From the NCBI RefSeq assembly GCF_902459505.1, contig NC_047096.1, positions 12,028,001 through 12,092,000 of the forward strand: a DNA stretch of 64,000 nt, given 5' to 3'. A program made the translations under genes and the position numbers. Below, piece by piece: positions 41,668 to 52,225 of the stretch; within the stretch, counting starts at the first letter, position 1, and each line of letters opens with the position of its first letter. The notes beneath the pieces were generated by a model that was not told the origin of the DNA, ran no database searches, and worked only from the letters and a program-made list of their open reading frames with translations. This DNA is from Geotrypetes seraphini (taxonomy: Eukaryota; Chordata; Amphibia; Gymnophiona; Dermophiidae).

Positions 41668-41965
41668 GTAACATAATAACATAGTAGATGACGGCAAATG
41701 AAGACCCGAATAGTCCATCCAGTCTGCCCAACCTGATTCGATTTTAATTTTTTTAATTTTTTTAATTTTTTCTTCTTAGCTATTTCTGGGCAAGAATCCA
41801 AAGCTCTACCCGGTACTGTGCTTAGGTTCCAACTGCCAAAATCTCCGTCAAAACCTACTCCAGCCCATCTACACCCTCCCAGCCATTGAAGCCCTCCCCA
41901 GCCCATCCTCCACCAAACGGCCATATGCAGACACAGACCGTGCAAGTCTGCCCAGTACTGGCCTT
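41668..41965 (-). mobile_element. CR1-type LINE 3' UTR, antisense, duplicate 2
   Basis: Repeats the 41331-41526 block and extends past CCTCCCAG into 'ccattgaagccctccccagc' and 'cagaccgtgcaagtctgcccag'. Confidence 0.8.
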
Positions 41966-42075
41966 ACCGGGGGGCGGGATTAAGGCATTACAGGGTGGGG
42001 ATGGGTGGAACTATGTGGGTCTGGGGGCGGGTCTAGGGCTCTGGATTTTCCGATTGGAAAATCTGGCAACCCTAA
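41966..42075. mobile_element. Partial hAT MITE, TAGGGTT tips
   Basis: 'ggggcgggattaagg', 'ctctggattttccgattggaaaatctggcaacccta' matches the right end of the element at 44898-45274. Left part missing. Confidence 0.6.
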
Positions 42076-42162
42076 CTACACCTTTTGGTGGAATTTACTT
42101 TGCTTGAACGCAACTCAAGTATCACCTTAAATGATCATTAAGTTCGACATTAAGAACATAAG

Positions 42163-42281
42163 AAGAGCCTTACTGGGGGTTTGGAGGCATTGGGACTTGT
42201 ATACCACCACACTCAAAGCGGTTTACATACAGGTGCTTCAAGCATTTTCCCCATCTCTCCTGATAGGCTCACAATCTATCT
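42163..42281 (-). mobile_element. tRNA-derived SINE, antisense, left of hAT insertion
   Basis: 'gggacttgtataccacc', 'caaagcggtttacatacaggtgcttcaagcattttcc', 'gataggctcacaatctatct' is the inverse of the SINE tail and body. The SINE continues at 43001 after the hAT element. Confidence 0.75.
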
Positions 42282-43000
42282 CAGTGTTTTTCAACCTTTT
42301 TACACCTATGGACCGGCAGAAATAAAATAATTATTCTGTGGACCGGCGGTTGAAGAACACTGGGCTAAGTCGTGGGCCAGACCCTGCCCGTCTCTACCCA
42401 ATGTCCACCCCAGACCCCGCCCCCATAATAGTACTAATTGCACCTTGCACGTCCCGTGCCTCATCTGAAAGCCTTCCCTCTGACGTTGCAACGTCAGAGA
42501 GAAGGCTTCCGGTTCAGGTGCAAGGATGCCCGTAGGAGCCACTGCCCATGGCTTTGTGCACTGAATCAGTGATGAAGAGGGAGCTGGCTCGAAGATAACG
42601 CCGCATCAATCGCACCGTGGACCGGCGGTTGAAGAACACGGGGCTAAGTCATGGGCCAGACCCCGCCCATCTCTACCCAATCGCCACCCCAGACCCCGCC
42701 CCCATAATAGTACTAATCGCACCTTGCACGTCCCGTGCCTCATCTGGAAGCCTTCCCTCTGACGTTGCAACGTCAGAGAGAAGGCTTCCGGTTCAGGCGC
42801 AGGATGCCCGTAGGAGCCACTGCCTGTGGCTTTATGCACTGAATCAGTTAGGAAGAGGGAGCTGGCTCGAAGATAACGCCACATCGATCGCACCGTGGAC
42901 CGGCGGTTGAAGAACACTATTTTGGGCCTGATGCAAGTGGACCGTCAGGAAATTTCTATGGACCGGCATTGGTCCATGGACCGGTGGTTGAAGAACACTG
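42282..43000. mobile_element. 719-bp non-autonomous hAT element with internal duplication
   Basis: Tips CAGTGTTTTTCAACC and GGTTGAAGAACACTG, exact target duplication ATCTATCT (42274-42281, 43001-43008). The interior is a near-identical tandem duplication (42338-42616 and 42617-42894). Each unit starts with GTGGACCGGCGGTTGAAGAA, a repeat of the terminal sequence. No transposase. Confidence 0.9.
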
Positions 43001-43020
43001 ATCTATCTAATGTACCTAGA
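43001..43020 (-). mobile_element. tRNA-derived SINE, antisense, right of hAT insertion
   Basis: 'atctatctaatgtaccta' completes the SINE motif TAGGTACATTAGATAGAT interrupted at 42281. It ends soon after. Confidence 0.7.
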
Positions 43021-43880
43021 AGGTGATGCTGCTCAGGAAAAATCTGTGCCAGGTATGAGCAAAGCATGGAATTTTCTAAAGAGGTGAAGGGTAAAATTAT
43101 GGGAACAGAGCATGTACGGTAATTCTGCTATTCAATGAATAGGGAGAGTGACTCACCCTCTCCCTGCAGAATACTAACCCTGGAGGATTGGAAATATGCT
43201 GCCTGTTGACAGAAACTCTTACTTTCTCCACCCTTCTAGGAAAATGATCTCTGCATGGCAGGGTAAAAATGTATTGATATGCTGAACTCACCCCCTCAAT
43301 TTCCCTTTGGTAAGATCGGTCTACTTCTTTTACACCTTTCAGTTGCTTTATAAACTGTGAGGTATGACCCATTTAAAACTCTGACTCAGCAACTTTGCAA
43401 CAGATGGAATTTGAATGAAAGTTTGCAAAAGGAGAATCCTAGTACACAATATTCATGTCTGTAATGACAATGTTTTTTTTCAGGTCTTCCTATAAAATAA
43501 ATGTCTTAGTTACGATTTGGTTCTGCCTTTTATTTCACAGGTTCCGCACAGTCAATGTTGGAGGTTAATAGCCTTGAAGACATAAAAGCAACCGATGTCT
43601 TGACCTCTTCACCTCCAGCTCTCCAGGACCTGTTCCCATATGGCCGGTCTTAAGTGGACAGAAGCATTTTCCCATGGTTGCAGAGGTCAACAACCCCATC
43701 CACCCTAAGGACTTTAGGAATTCTGAGAAGGTACCTTGTGCCAGGGGTGAGGAAAGAATACTATTCATCAAGGGCAGGAAGAGATAATGATGCCTACAGC
43801 AGACTCTCAAAAGACAAAGGAAACAATAGCCAGCAGAGTTCATTAGTGGAGAAAGACTAGTTTATTAGGATGTAATGTTG
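43021..43880. other. Unassigned spacer
   Basis: No gene or repeat identified. Some short antisense open frames lack support. Confidence 0.35.
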
Positions 43881-43883
43881 CTT

Positions 43884-44665
43884 AGATTAAACTAAACTCA
43901 ACTAAACTAAGCCTTAAGTTTATATACCGCATCATTTCCACAGAAGTGGAGCTCGGCACGATTTACAAAGCTTAAAAATATAAGAAGAGAAAGGAGAAAG
44001 ATTTACATGAGCATATATATAGCGGGAAGAGAAAGGGGGGAAAATAATATTATATGTTAGAGAAAAGCCAGGTTTTCAGTTGTTTGCGGGAGGGAGCCCA
44101 GGTTCCGCAGCGGGATAATGAGGTCGTTCCAAAGGCCCATGATTTTGAACAGAAGGGATTTTCCCAGTTTACCTGTGTAGAGAATACCGTGTAGAGAGGG
44201 GAAGGATAGTTTATGTCTGAGGGCGGATCTGGTGGAAGTAGGCCTTGAGGCGTTAAAGGATAGTGGGATTAGGGGAGGAAGGATGCCGTGAATGATCTTG
44301 AAAGCCAGTCAGGAGCATTTGAATTGAATTCTGGGAAGCACTGGGAGCCAGTGAAGATTGGTTAGGAGTGGGGAGACATGGTCAAATCTGCGTTTTGCAA
44401 AGATCAGCTTGGCTGCAGTATTCTGGATAAGCTGGAGTCTTTGAAGACTTTTTTTTGTTAGGCATTACAGTAGTCGAGTTTGGAGAGAATGATGGATTGG
44501 ACAAGGACGGCGAAAGTAGGATCTTACTTTCCTCAGCATGTGGAGGCTGAAAAAGCATGATTTTGCCAAGGAATTGAGGTGATCGTTGAGGGAGAGAGAA
44601 GAGTCACACTGTGGAATATTTCCATATGGAAAGTAACCATAACCATCTTCTAGCAATCCTAAATG
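43884..44665 (-). mobile_element. L2-type LINE, antisense
   Basis: Begins with a repeated 'aaactaaac' tail and 'ttatataccgcatcatttcc', then the inverse of coding blocks: 'gggagccagtgaagattgg', 'gacatggtcaaatctgcg' and 'attctggataagctgg'. These are classic L2 3' coding sequences in antisense. Frames are broken. Confidence 0.7.
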
Positions 44666-44677
44666 TACTTTTAAGGG

Positions 44678-44872
44678 GGTTGGGACTTGTATACCACCTT
44701 TTTATGGTTACACATTCAAAGCGGTTTACATATATACAAGGTACTTATTTTGTGCCTGGGGCAATGGAGGATTGAGTGATTTGCCCGGGGTCAAAAGGAG
44801 CAATGCTGGGATTGATCCTACAACCTCAGGGTGCTGAGGTAACAGTTCTACCACGAGGCCACAACCCATTTC
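44678..44872 (-). mobile_element. tRNA-derived SINE, antisense
   Basis: 'ggttgggacttgtataccacctttttatggttacacattcaaagcgg' tail, 'gcctggggcaatggagga' body and a decayed B-box region 'gggattgatcctacaacctcaggg'. A nearly complete, diverged copy. Confidence 0.8.
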
Positions 44873-44897
44873 AGATTGTTTAAAGTACTTCTGGACG

Positions 44898-45274
44898 TAG
44901 AGTTACCAGCCATCTGGATTTCCCCGGACATGTTCTCCTTTTGAGGACAAGTCCGGGGGTCCGAACGGCTTTTCAATACCCAGCACTTTGTCTGGGTTTT
45001 GAAAAGCCTCCCTCAAAATCACCATCGGGCAGGAGGGCAACGTGATGACATCACATGCACGCGCGCATGCATGACATCATCAAGTCAAATGCACGCATGC
45101 ATATGTGCCCTCCTGCCTGACCAGGGCAGGCAGCAGGGGGCTGGGCTGGGCGGGGCTAAGGCAGGATTGGGGGAGGGGCTGGGGCATGATGGGGCAGGGA
45201 TGGGTAGAACTGGGCGGGCCTGGGGGTGGGACTAAGGGGTCTGGATTTTCTGAACTGAAAATCTGGTAACCCTA
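44898..45274. mobile_element. hAT MITE, TAGRGTTACC tips, 377 bp
   Basis: Tips TAGAGTTACCAG and CTGGTAACCCTA. Flanks TCTGGACG and TCTGAAAG match at 6 of 8. The body is an inverted relative of 17802-18161 ('ccggacatgttctcc', 'tgacatcatcaag', 'gcaggcagc'). Confidence 0.75.
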
Positions 45275-45535
45275 TCTGAAAGACAAGTTTTCTATCAAAA
45301 TTTTCCCCTTTCCCCATTCAATTTAAACAGATTGGGTTTTTTTTTAGTTAGGCTTTCACTTCACATTATCAAACAAGTACGTGCACCTTTTTGTAAAAAG
45401 TATTTTATTTATTTTAAGCATTTATATTCTGCATATCCTGCAATTCTATGCGGAGTACAATAAATGTTGATAAGATGCTGAACTGGCTAAAATCTTTACC
45501 ATGCCTCCACCGCTTTGGTCAGGCCTGCAGAATGG

Positions 45536-46225
45536 AACATAAGAACATAAGAAGTTGCCTCCACTGGGTCAGACCAGAGGTCCATCTCGCCCAGTGGCCC
45601 GCTCCCGCGGTGGCCCACCAGGTCCTTGACCTGTGAAGTGAATTCTTGACCTTTATAATCTACCTCTACTTATATAACCTACCTCTGCTGCTATCTGTAC
45701 CCCTCAATCCCTTTATCCTTTAGGTACCTATCCAAACCTTCCTTAAACCCCTTTACTGTGCTCTCGCCTATTACAACCTCCGGAAGAGCATTCCATGCGT
45801 CCACCATCCTCTGGGTAAAAAAGAACTTCCTAGCATTGGTTCTAAACCTGTCCCCTTTCAATTTCTCCGAGTGATCCCTGGTGCTCGTGGCTCCTCGCAG
45901 TTCGAAGAATCTGTCCTTATCCACTTTCTCTATGCCCTTCAGGATCTTGAAGGTTTCTATCATGTCTCCTCTAAGTCTCCTCTTCTCCAGGGAGAACAGC
46001 CCCAGCATTTTCAACCTGTCGGCGTATGTAAAGTTTTCCATACCTCTTAGTCGCTCTTCTCTGGACTCCCTCGAGTACTGCCATGTCTTTCTTGAGGTAC
46101 GGCGACCAGTACTGGACACAGTACTCCAGGTGCGGGTGCACCATTGCACGATACAGTGGCATGATAACTTCCTTTGTCCTTTGTGATACCCTTTTTGATG
46201 ATGCCCAGCATCATGACTACCACGA
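45536..46225 (-). mobile_element. CR1-type LINE 3' half, antisense
   Basis: Reverse TTCTTATG tail. The minus strand codes for [57 protein letters not shown] and, in another frame, [27 protein letters not shown]. Very close to the LINE at 47982-50778. Broken by frame changes and 5'-truncated. Confidence 0.85.
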
Positions 46226-46493
46226 TGACTACTTGAAGGGCATCGACCACCTGGCTGGAAGGTCGTAAAAAAACAGTGCTTCAAGAAAGTCCTCATATAG
46301 GCAATTCAAGGCTGAAGCAAAATGATCCTACCTCTGCATAAATCAACTTATTGCAGCTGCTCAGGACTGACTAGAGGTACCCTCACCATGGCTGCTATAG
46401 CACCTATGGGACTGCCCTTCCAAGTAAGGTCTGCCCTACTGAGGCTAGAGCTTTGACTTAACTTGACAACCTTCACTTCCCTGGCAACAGAGA

Positions 46494-46814
46494 CCTAGGA
46501 AGAGGTGATAGGAGTAAACAGGCCCTGGAGTAAGTAGCTTTGAAATGGCAGGCTACAACTCCTCAGAAACCAACAGGTCAATGCCGAGTGCCCATGGGAG
46601 TGGCTTTAAGTATCTGGCCAATCAGAGATTTAGGCCACTCCCAGTGTATCCAAAAATGCACTGGGAGAGAGGCCTAAGTCTCCTGTTGGCCCAGGCGCCT
46701 CAAGCCCCTCCTATGGGCACTCGGCATTGACCTGTTGGTTTCTGAGGAGTTGTAGCCTGCCATTTCCAAGCTACTTACTCCAGGGCCTGTTTACTCCTAT
46801 CACCTCTTCCTAGG
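46494..46814. repeat. 321-bp near-perfect palindrome
   Basis: Arms 46494-46600 and 46708-46814 (107 bases each) pair with only a few mismatches. The 107-base centre holds a second hairpin around 'ggccactcccagtg'/'cactgggagagaggcc'. Outer ends read CCTAGGAAGAGGTGATAGG and its inverse. Probably a foldback MITE. The high arm identity suggests a young or gene-converted copy. Confidence 0.8.
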
Positions 46815-47911
46815 CATCCCTCTGGCCGGCCTTACTTATGGGGGGGGTCAAGTGGGATTTGGGGGGCGAGAGGTTAAGGTTTAGGGGAGTGGGGGGTCAT
46901 GGGTTCAGGGGGCTGCTGACAGGAGGGAGTGGGCATCCCTTCTACCAGGGATGTTGGGGGGGGGGTTGCCAGAGTGGGCATTCCTCCTGCTGGGGATTGT
47001 TTCGGAGGTTCCATCAGGAGGGATTTGGCATCCCTCCTACCGCGGAGTGTGTGTGGGGGGGGGGGGGGTGAGAGTGGCGGCGTATATTTAGTGGAGCAAC
47101 ATAAGCACATAGCACTGCTAAATACATCAATCAGGTGTCTCCACCCAAACATTACTACAGTACTGTATATCCTAGTGTTGTCCCTGGTGAAAATAACCAC
47201 ATGGGCTTGTGATTACAATCTCGGAAACCTTTTCTGGAGTTTTCAGAAATAATATTGAGTACAGAAAGAGCAGAATGTGTAAACAAAGGATTCCAGGAAA
47301 TATTCTTAGAAATAAAAAATCTGCAGAGGTATGGACCTCCAAGTGTCTTTGATTTCCCTTCTTTGTTCAGGACTTTTCTCCTGCACTATTTCCTTTTCTT
47401 CTATACTCCATCAGCAAGTTAATCTGATCATGGAACAGACCTTAAATGCCCTACTGTCACTTATTCTTGTAGGGGCAAGGACAACAAAGGATCAAAGAAA
47501 CTCAGATCACCAGGCCTGCCATGCAGACAAGTGGGTCCCTGTCACGCCCTCTTCCCTGCCTCCGGCAAAGCTTGTGACTAGTTAAGAACCTTTTTAAACA
47601 GGGTTGACCTCACAGTGCAGAGAATGTCTCCCTGATGTCACATTTCTGACAGCTCATCTGCAAAGTTCAGTGTTCAGGGAGGGAAAAGCCACACAAGGCC
47701 CTGGTCTACCTGCTTCCTTAAATAATAAGAGATGCATCAATGGATTAGCAGAGCAGCAATTTTTCTCATTTTATTTGCCTGATAGTTTGCAATAATAGAT
47801 AAAAACATAGCCATCCCTTCTATTTCTAATGAGTGCTATAAGTCATCATAAGCTTATCCTAATAATGATGCTTTTCTCATCCCTCACTACTATATTAACT
47901 GCATACATACA
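46815..47911. other. Spacer with G-rich tract
   Basis: A G-rich stretch with repeated 'gggcatcc.tcctacc' phrases (46840-47075) and a G run at 47055-47067. The remainder shows no gene or recognised repeat. Confidence 0.4.
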
Positions 47912-47981
47912 GAAAGGGTGGTAGTTGTGTGGAACAGTCTCCCGGATGAAATAGTGGAGACAGAGACTGTGTCTGAATTCA
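47912..47981 (+). mobile_element. CR1-type LINE 3' end, left of a LINE insertion
   Basis: 'gaaagggtggtagttgtgtggaacagtctcccgg' and 'gagactgtgtctgaattcaag' encode the ERVVVVWNSLPDE...VSEFK block in sense. The sentence resumes at 50779 ('aaggcgtgggataggcac'). Confidence 0.8.
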
Positions 47982-48200
47982 AGAACATAAGAACATAAGA
48001 AGCTGCCTCCACTGGGTCAGACCGAGGTCCATCTTGCCCAGCGGTCCGCTCCCGCGGCGGCCCATCAGGTCCGTGACCTGTGAAGTGGTTTCTGACCACT
48101 TCTATAACCTACCTCAAGTTCTATCTGTACCCCTCTATCCCTTTATCCTCCAGGAACCTATCCAAACCCTCCTTGAAACCCTGTACAGAGTTCCGGCCTA

Positions 48201-50072
48201 TCACATCCTCCGGAAGCGTGTTCCATGTGTCCACCCCCTCTGGGTAAAAAAGAACTTCCTAGCATTTGTTCTAAACCTGTCCCCTTTCAATTTCTCCGAG
48301 TGACCCCTAGTGCTTGTGGCTCCCCACAGTTTGAAGAATCTATCCTTATTCACTTTCTCTATGCCCTTAAGGATTTTGAAGGTTTCTATCATGTCCCCTC
48401 TAAGTCTCCTCTTCTCCAGGGAGAACAGCCCCAGCATTTTTAACCTGTCGGCGTATGAAAAATTTTCCATACCTTTTATCAGTTTAGTCGCCCTCCTCTG
48501 CACTCCCTTGAGTACCGCCATGTCCTTCTTGAGGTACGGTGACCAGTATTGAACACAGTACTCCAGGTGCGGTCGCACCATTGCGCGGTACAGCGGCATG
48601 ATGACTTCCTTCGTCCGGGTTGTGATACCCTTTTTGATGATGCCCAGCATTCTGTTAGCTTTCTTTGAGGCTGTCGCACATTGCGCCGATGGTTTCAGTG
48701 ATGTGTCGACCATCACCCCCAGGTCCCTTTCCAGGTTACTCACCCCTAGCAGTGTTCCCCCCATTTTGTAGCTGAACATCGGGTTCTTTTTCCCTACATG
48801 CATGACCTTGCATTTCTCTACGTTAAAACTCATTTGCCACTTTTTTGCCCAGTCTTCCAGTCTTGTTAGGTCCTTTTGCAGGTCTTCGCAGTCTTCCGTG
48901 TTTCTAACCCTGCTGCAGAGTTTGGTGTCATCAGCAAATTTGATAACCTCACATTTAGTCCCTGTCTCCAGATCATTAATAAATATGTTGAACAGTAGGG
49001 GTCCCAGCACCGACCCCTGCGGAACTCCGCTCGTGACCCATTGCCAATCTGAGTATTTGCCCTTTACTCCAACCCTTTGTTTCCTGCCCGCCAACCAGTG
49101 TTTGATCCATCGGTAGATATCCCCTTGCACCCCGTGGTTCCACAGCTTTTTAAGTAGCCGTTCGTGAGGTACCTTGTCGAAGGCTTTTTGGAAGTCAAGG
49201 TAAATGATGTCTATGGATTCCCCCTTATCCATCTGACTGTTTATTCCCTCAAAGAAGTACAGCAAATTCGTGAGGCATGACCTTCCCTTGCAGAAGCCAT
49301 GCTGGCTCTCCTTCAGTTGTCCATTGTTTTCTATGTGTTCGCAGATTGTGTCTTTTACCATTGCTTCCATCATCTTTCCTGGAACCGAGGTCAAGCTCAC
49401 AGGCCTGTAGTTCCCCGGGTCACCCCTTGATCCCTTCTTAAAGATGGGCGTGACGTTTGCTATTTTCCAGTCCTCTGGGATCTCCCCAGTTTTTAGGGAG
49501 AGGTTACATATTTGGCGAAGTGTCTCTGCTATTTCGTTTCTCAGTTCTTTTATTACCCTTGGGTGGATGCCGTCCGGGCCCGGTGATTTGTCGCTCTTTA
49601 GTCTGTCTATCTGTCTGAGGACATCCTCTTTGCTTACCTCTAGTTGTACCAGCCTTTCGTCGTGTTCTCCGTTTATAATCTCCTCGGGTTCTGGGATATT
49701 GGATGTGTTCTTTCTGGTGAAGACTGATGAGAAGAAATTGTTTAACCTGTCAGCTATCTCTTTTTCCTCCTTTATCGCTCCTTTCCTATCTCCGTTGTCC
49801 AGTGGTCCTACTTCCTCTCTGGCTGGTTGTTTCCCTTTCACATACCTGAAGAAGGGTTTGAAGTTTCTTGGTTCTCCTGCCAGTCGTTCCTCATATTCTC
49901 TCTTTGCTTTCCTGACCTCTCGATGACATTCTTTCTGGTGTCTTTTGTGCTCTTCCTGGTTTTCCTTTGTTGGTTCCTTTTTCCATTTCTTGAAGGATGA
50001 TTTCTTGTCGCTTATCGCCTTTTTAACTGCAGTTGTTATCCATGCTGGGTTTCTAGTTCGATTTTTTTGCAC
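48201..50072 (-). CDS. CR1-type reverse transcriptase domain
   Basis: 623-residue open frame covering the linker, reverse transcriptase and thumb. Motifs in order: SPGPDGIHPRV, NYRPVSLTSVPGK, QHGFCKGRSC, IIYLDFQKAFDKVPH, SGVPQGSVLGPLLFNIFIND, catalytic FADDTKLCS, and [19 protein letters not shown]. The final residues after FFFTQR are out of frame: the expected VVDTWN block is displaced by a small deletion in the 'ccacc|ccctctg' region near 48230. At its start it overlaps the endonuclease frame by 37 bases. The two were one protein originally, separated by a slip in an A run. Confidence 0.9.
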   Translation of the reverse strand: MQKNRTRNPAWITTAVKKAISDKKSSFKKWKKEPTKENQEEHKRHQKECHREVRKAKREYEERLAGEPRNFKPFFRYVKGKQPAREEVGPLDNGDRKGAIKEEKEIADRLNNFFSSVFTRKNTSNIPEPEEIINGEHDERLVQLEVSKEDVLRQIDRLKSDKSPGPDGIHPRVIKELRNEIAETLRQICNLSLKTGEIPEDWKIANVTPIFKKGSRGDPGNYRPVSLTSVPGKMMEAMVKDTICEHIENNGQLKESQHGFCKGRSCLTNLLYFFEGINSQMDKGESIDIIYLDFQKAFDKVPHERLLKKLWNHGVQGDIYRWIKHWLAGRKQRVGVKGKYSDWQWVTSGVPQGSVLGPLLFNIFINDLETGTKCEVIKFADDTKLCSRVRNTEDCEDLQKDLTRLEDWAKKWQMSFNVEKCKVMHVGKKNPMFSYKMGGTLLGVSNLERDLGVMVDTSLKPSAQCATASKKANRMLGIIKKGITTRTKEVIMPLYRAMVRPHLEYCVQYWSPYLKKDMAVLKGVQRRATKLIKGMENFSYADRLKMLGLFSLEKRRLRGDMIETFKILKGIEKVNKDRFFKLWGATSTRGHSEKLKGDRFRTNARKFFFTQRGWTHGTRFRRM

Positions 50073-50778
50073 CCTTTCCTAAACCTTGGGACGCACAGGT
50101 CTTGTGCCTCGAGCACTGTGCCTTTAAGCAGTGTCCAGGCTTCCTTTACGGTCTTTACCTTCCCTGAGCTGTTGCTGAGATTTTTTCCTACCATTTTCCT
50201 CATGTCCTTGTAGTTTCCTTTTCTGAAGTTGAGTGCTGTCGTTGTGGTTCTTTTCACCTTTGATGTTCCCATGTTTAATTTGTACTGGATCATGTTGTGA
50301 TCGCTGTTCCCTAATGGTGCCAGTACCACCACTTCCTTTGCGGGTCCCTCTAGCCCGTTGAGGATTAGGTCTAGAGTGGCATCCCCTCGCGTTGGTTCCG
50401 TGACCAGCTGCTCCATGAAACAGTCCCTTACCGCCTCTAGGAATTTAGTTTCTCTCGTGCAATTTGAGTGTCCAATGTCCCAGTCTATTCCCGGATAGTT
50501 GAAATCCCCCATAACCACCACCCTTCCACTTTTGCACACCTGCCTCAGTTCGGCCTCCAGGTCCAGGTCGTTTGCTTCTGGCTGTCCTGGTGGGCGATAG
50601 TACAGTCCCAATTTGATGTCAGCTCCTTCCCCTCCTGCCAGCTTAACCCATAATGACTCCAGACTGTCCGCCCTTATTGTTGTTTCTGTTCTGGATGAAG
50701 GAATGGAGTCCTTTATATACAGTGCTATTCCTCCCCCCTTCTTATGTGCCCTGTCCTTCCTGTAGAGTTTGTACCCTA
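50036..50778 (-). CDS. CR1-type endonuclease domain, N-terminally truncated
   Basis: Carries KKGGGIALYIKDS, YYRPPGQ, VVMGDFNYPGIDW, the EPTRGDATLDLIL block and GNSDHNMI, which are the DNase I-like endonuclease motifs of CR1 elements. The first 50 or so residues of the domain are missing because the copy starts at about 50778. The frame leaves register at the T7 run 50062-50068 (A7 in sense), where the reverse transcriptase frame takes over. Confidence 0.85.
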
Positions 50779-50896
50779 CAGGAAGGCGTGGGATAGGCAC
50801 ATGAGATCTCTTAAGAGTGAGGAAGAGATAATGGTTACTGTGGATGGGCAGACTAGACAGGCCATTTGGCCTTTATCTGCCATCATGTTTCTATAT
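50779..50896 (+). mobile_element. CR1-type LINE 3' end, right of a LINE insertion
   Basis: Completes the copy interrupted at 47981: 'gggataggcacatgagatctc', 'gtggatgggcagactagacaggccatttggcctttatctgccatcatgtttctat'. TTTCTATG-type tail. Confidence 0.8.
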
Positions 50897-51185
50897 CCTC
50901 TTGGACCTCCTGTGATATAGGGGTATGTCTACTAAAAGGCAATAGAAAAAGGCTTAGTGTGCGCTAACATGGAACTTTCCCACATGCTAAGCCTATTTGC
51001 AGCTTGCCCAGGCAATAGGGCATTTCTCAGTGTTTAACTTTCAGGTCATGCGCTAATGTTCATATTAGCACATAACCTGAAAATAGTCGATATGGGAGCA
51101 TTTACCGCCTCTTATTTAAGAGGTGATATGGGTTTCTGTTGTATGGATGCACATAACTATTGACACACTAGCTAAATCGCAGGAG

Positions 51186-51428
51186 TATGTGGTGCAGTGG
51201 TTAAAGCTACAGTCTCAGCTCCCTGAGGTTGTGGGTTCAAACCCATGCTGCTCCTTGTGACCCTGGACAAGTCACTTAATCCTCCCATTGCCCCAGGTAC
51301 GTTAGATAGATTGTGAGCCCACCAGGACAGACAGGGAAAAATGCTTGAGTACCTGAATAAATTCATGTAAACTGTTCTGAGCTCCTGGGAGAACGGTATA
51401 GAAAATTGAATGAATGAATAAATAAATA
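51186..51428 (+). mobile_element. tRNA-derived SINE, complete
   Basis: A-box region 'gtggtgcagtggttaaagc' and B-box 'gggttcaaaccc' (about 51234), full body, and the second tail type 'tgtaaactgttctgagctcctgggagaacggtatagaaaattgaatgaatgaataaataaata'. Read by RNA polymerase III in its source copies and dependent on a LINE for insertion. Confidence 0.9.
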
Positions 51429-51871
51429 CCCATTCTCTTCAGGGTTAGTGCCATTTTGATAATGTATTAGTTTTATGGAATGCACAAGTTCACTATGGAC
51501 TAACAGTAGGTTATATAGATATAAATGGGTACCATAAGCTTGATTTTTAAATGATTGTATTTTTAGACTGGCACTAACCCCGAAAAAGCCCAATGTGTAG
51601 GGCACAACTGGTCCCATCAGTGTGGTGTTTGAATTTGAAAAAGAGAAAGATAAGTGATATTAATGAAATGTTTTTGGTGCCTGAATTTTTAATTATTTAC
51701 AGAATTTGACTAAAAGATGTTGTACAAATTTTGCACAGCATCAGATTACTTTTAATTTAAAAAAAGAGGTTTTTAGGATCGATGAAAGAAACCAGAATCC
51801 CCCAGAAACCAATAGACAATCACTGTAGTTTATGGTGTGGGTTTCTGAGATCCTTTTTCCTCAAATAATAG
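51429..51871. other. Spacer with a small inverted repeat
   Basis: 'gggttagtgcca' (51441-51452) and 'ggcactaaccc' (51571-51581) are inverted. The feature could be a relic of a foldback element. No gene seen. Confidence 0.35.
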
Positions 51872-51874
51872 AAG

Positions 51875-52225
51875 CTTAAGAACATAAGAATTGCCGCAGC
51901 TGGGTCATTAGTCCGCTCATGCGGCGGCCCTCTGGTCAAAGACCAGCGTCCTGAGACTAGCCCTATCTGCGTACGTTCTGGTTCAACAGGAACTTATCTA
52001 ACTTTGTCTTGAATCCCTGGAGGGTGTTTTCCCCTATGACAGACTCCAGACGAGCATTCCAGTTTTCTACCACTCTCTGAGTGAAGAAGAATTTCCTTAC
52101 GTTCGTACGGAATCTGTCCCCTTTCAATTTTAGAGAGTGCCCTCTCGTTCTCCCTACCTTGGAGAGGATGAACAACCTGTCCTTATCTACTAAGTCTATT
52201 CCCTTCAGTACCTTGAACGTTTCAT
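51875..52225 (-). mobile_element. CR1-type LINE 3' end, antisense
   Basis: Reverse TTCTTATG tail and the inverse of KFFFTQRVVENWNARLESVIGENTLQGFK and LKGIDLVDKDRLF. Same subfamily as 53606-53907. Confidence 0.8.

Larger units (their letters stand above)
47982..50778 (-). mobile_element. CR1-type LINE, antisense, nearly full length, inserted in a LINE
   Basis: 2.8 kb with a TTCTTATG tail at its 3' end (47982-48000 in reverse), a short 3' UTR, a reverse transcriptase frame and most of the endonuclease. It is 5'-truncated inside the endonuclease. It interrupts another LINE's 3' end (47912-47981 and 50779-50896), so it is the younger of the two. Confidence 0.9.
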
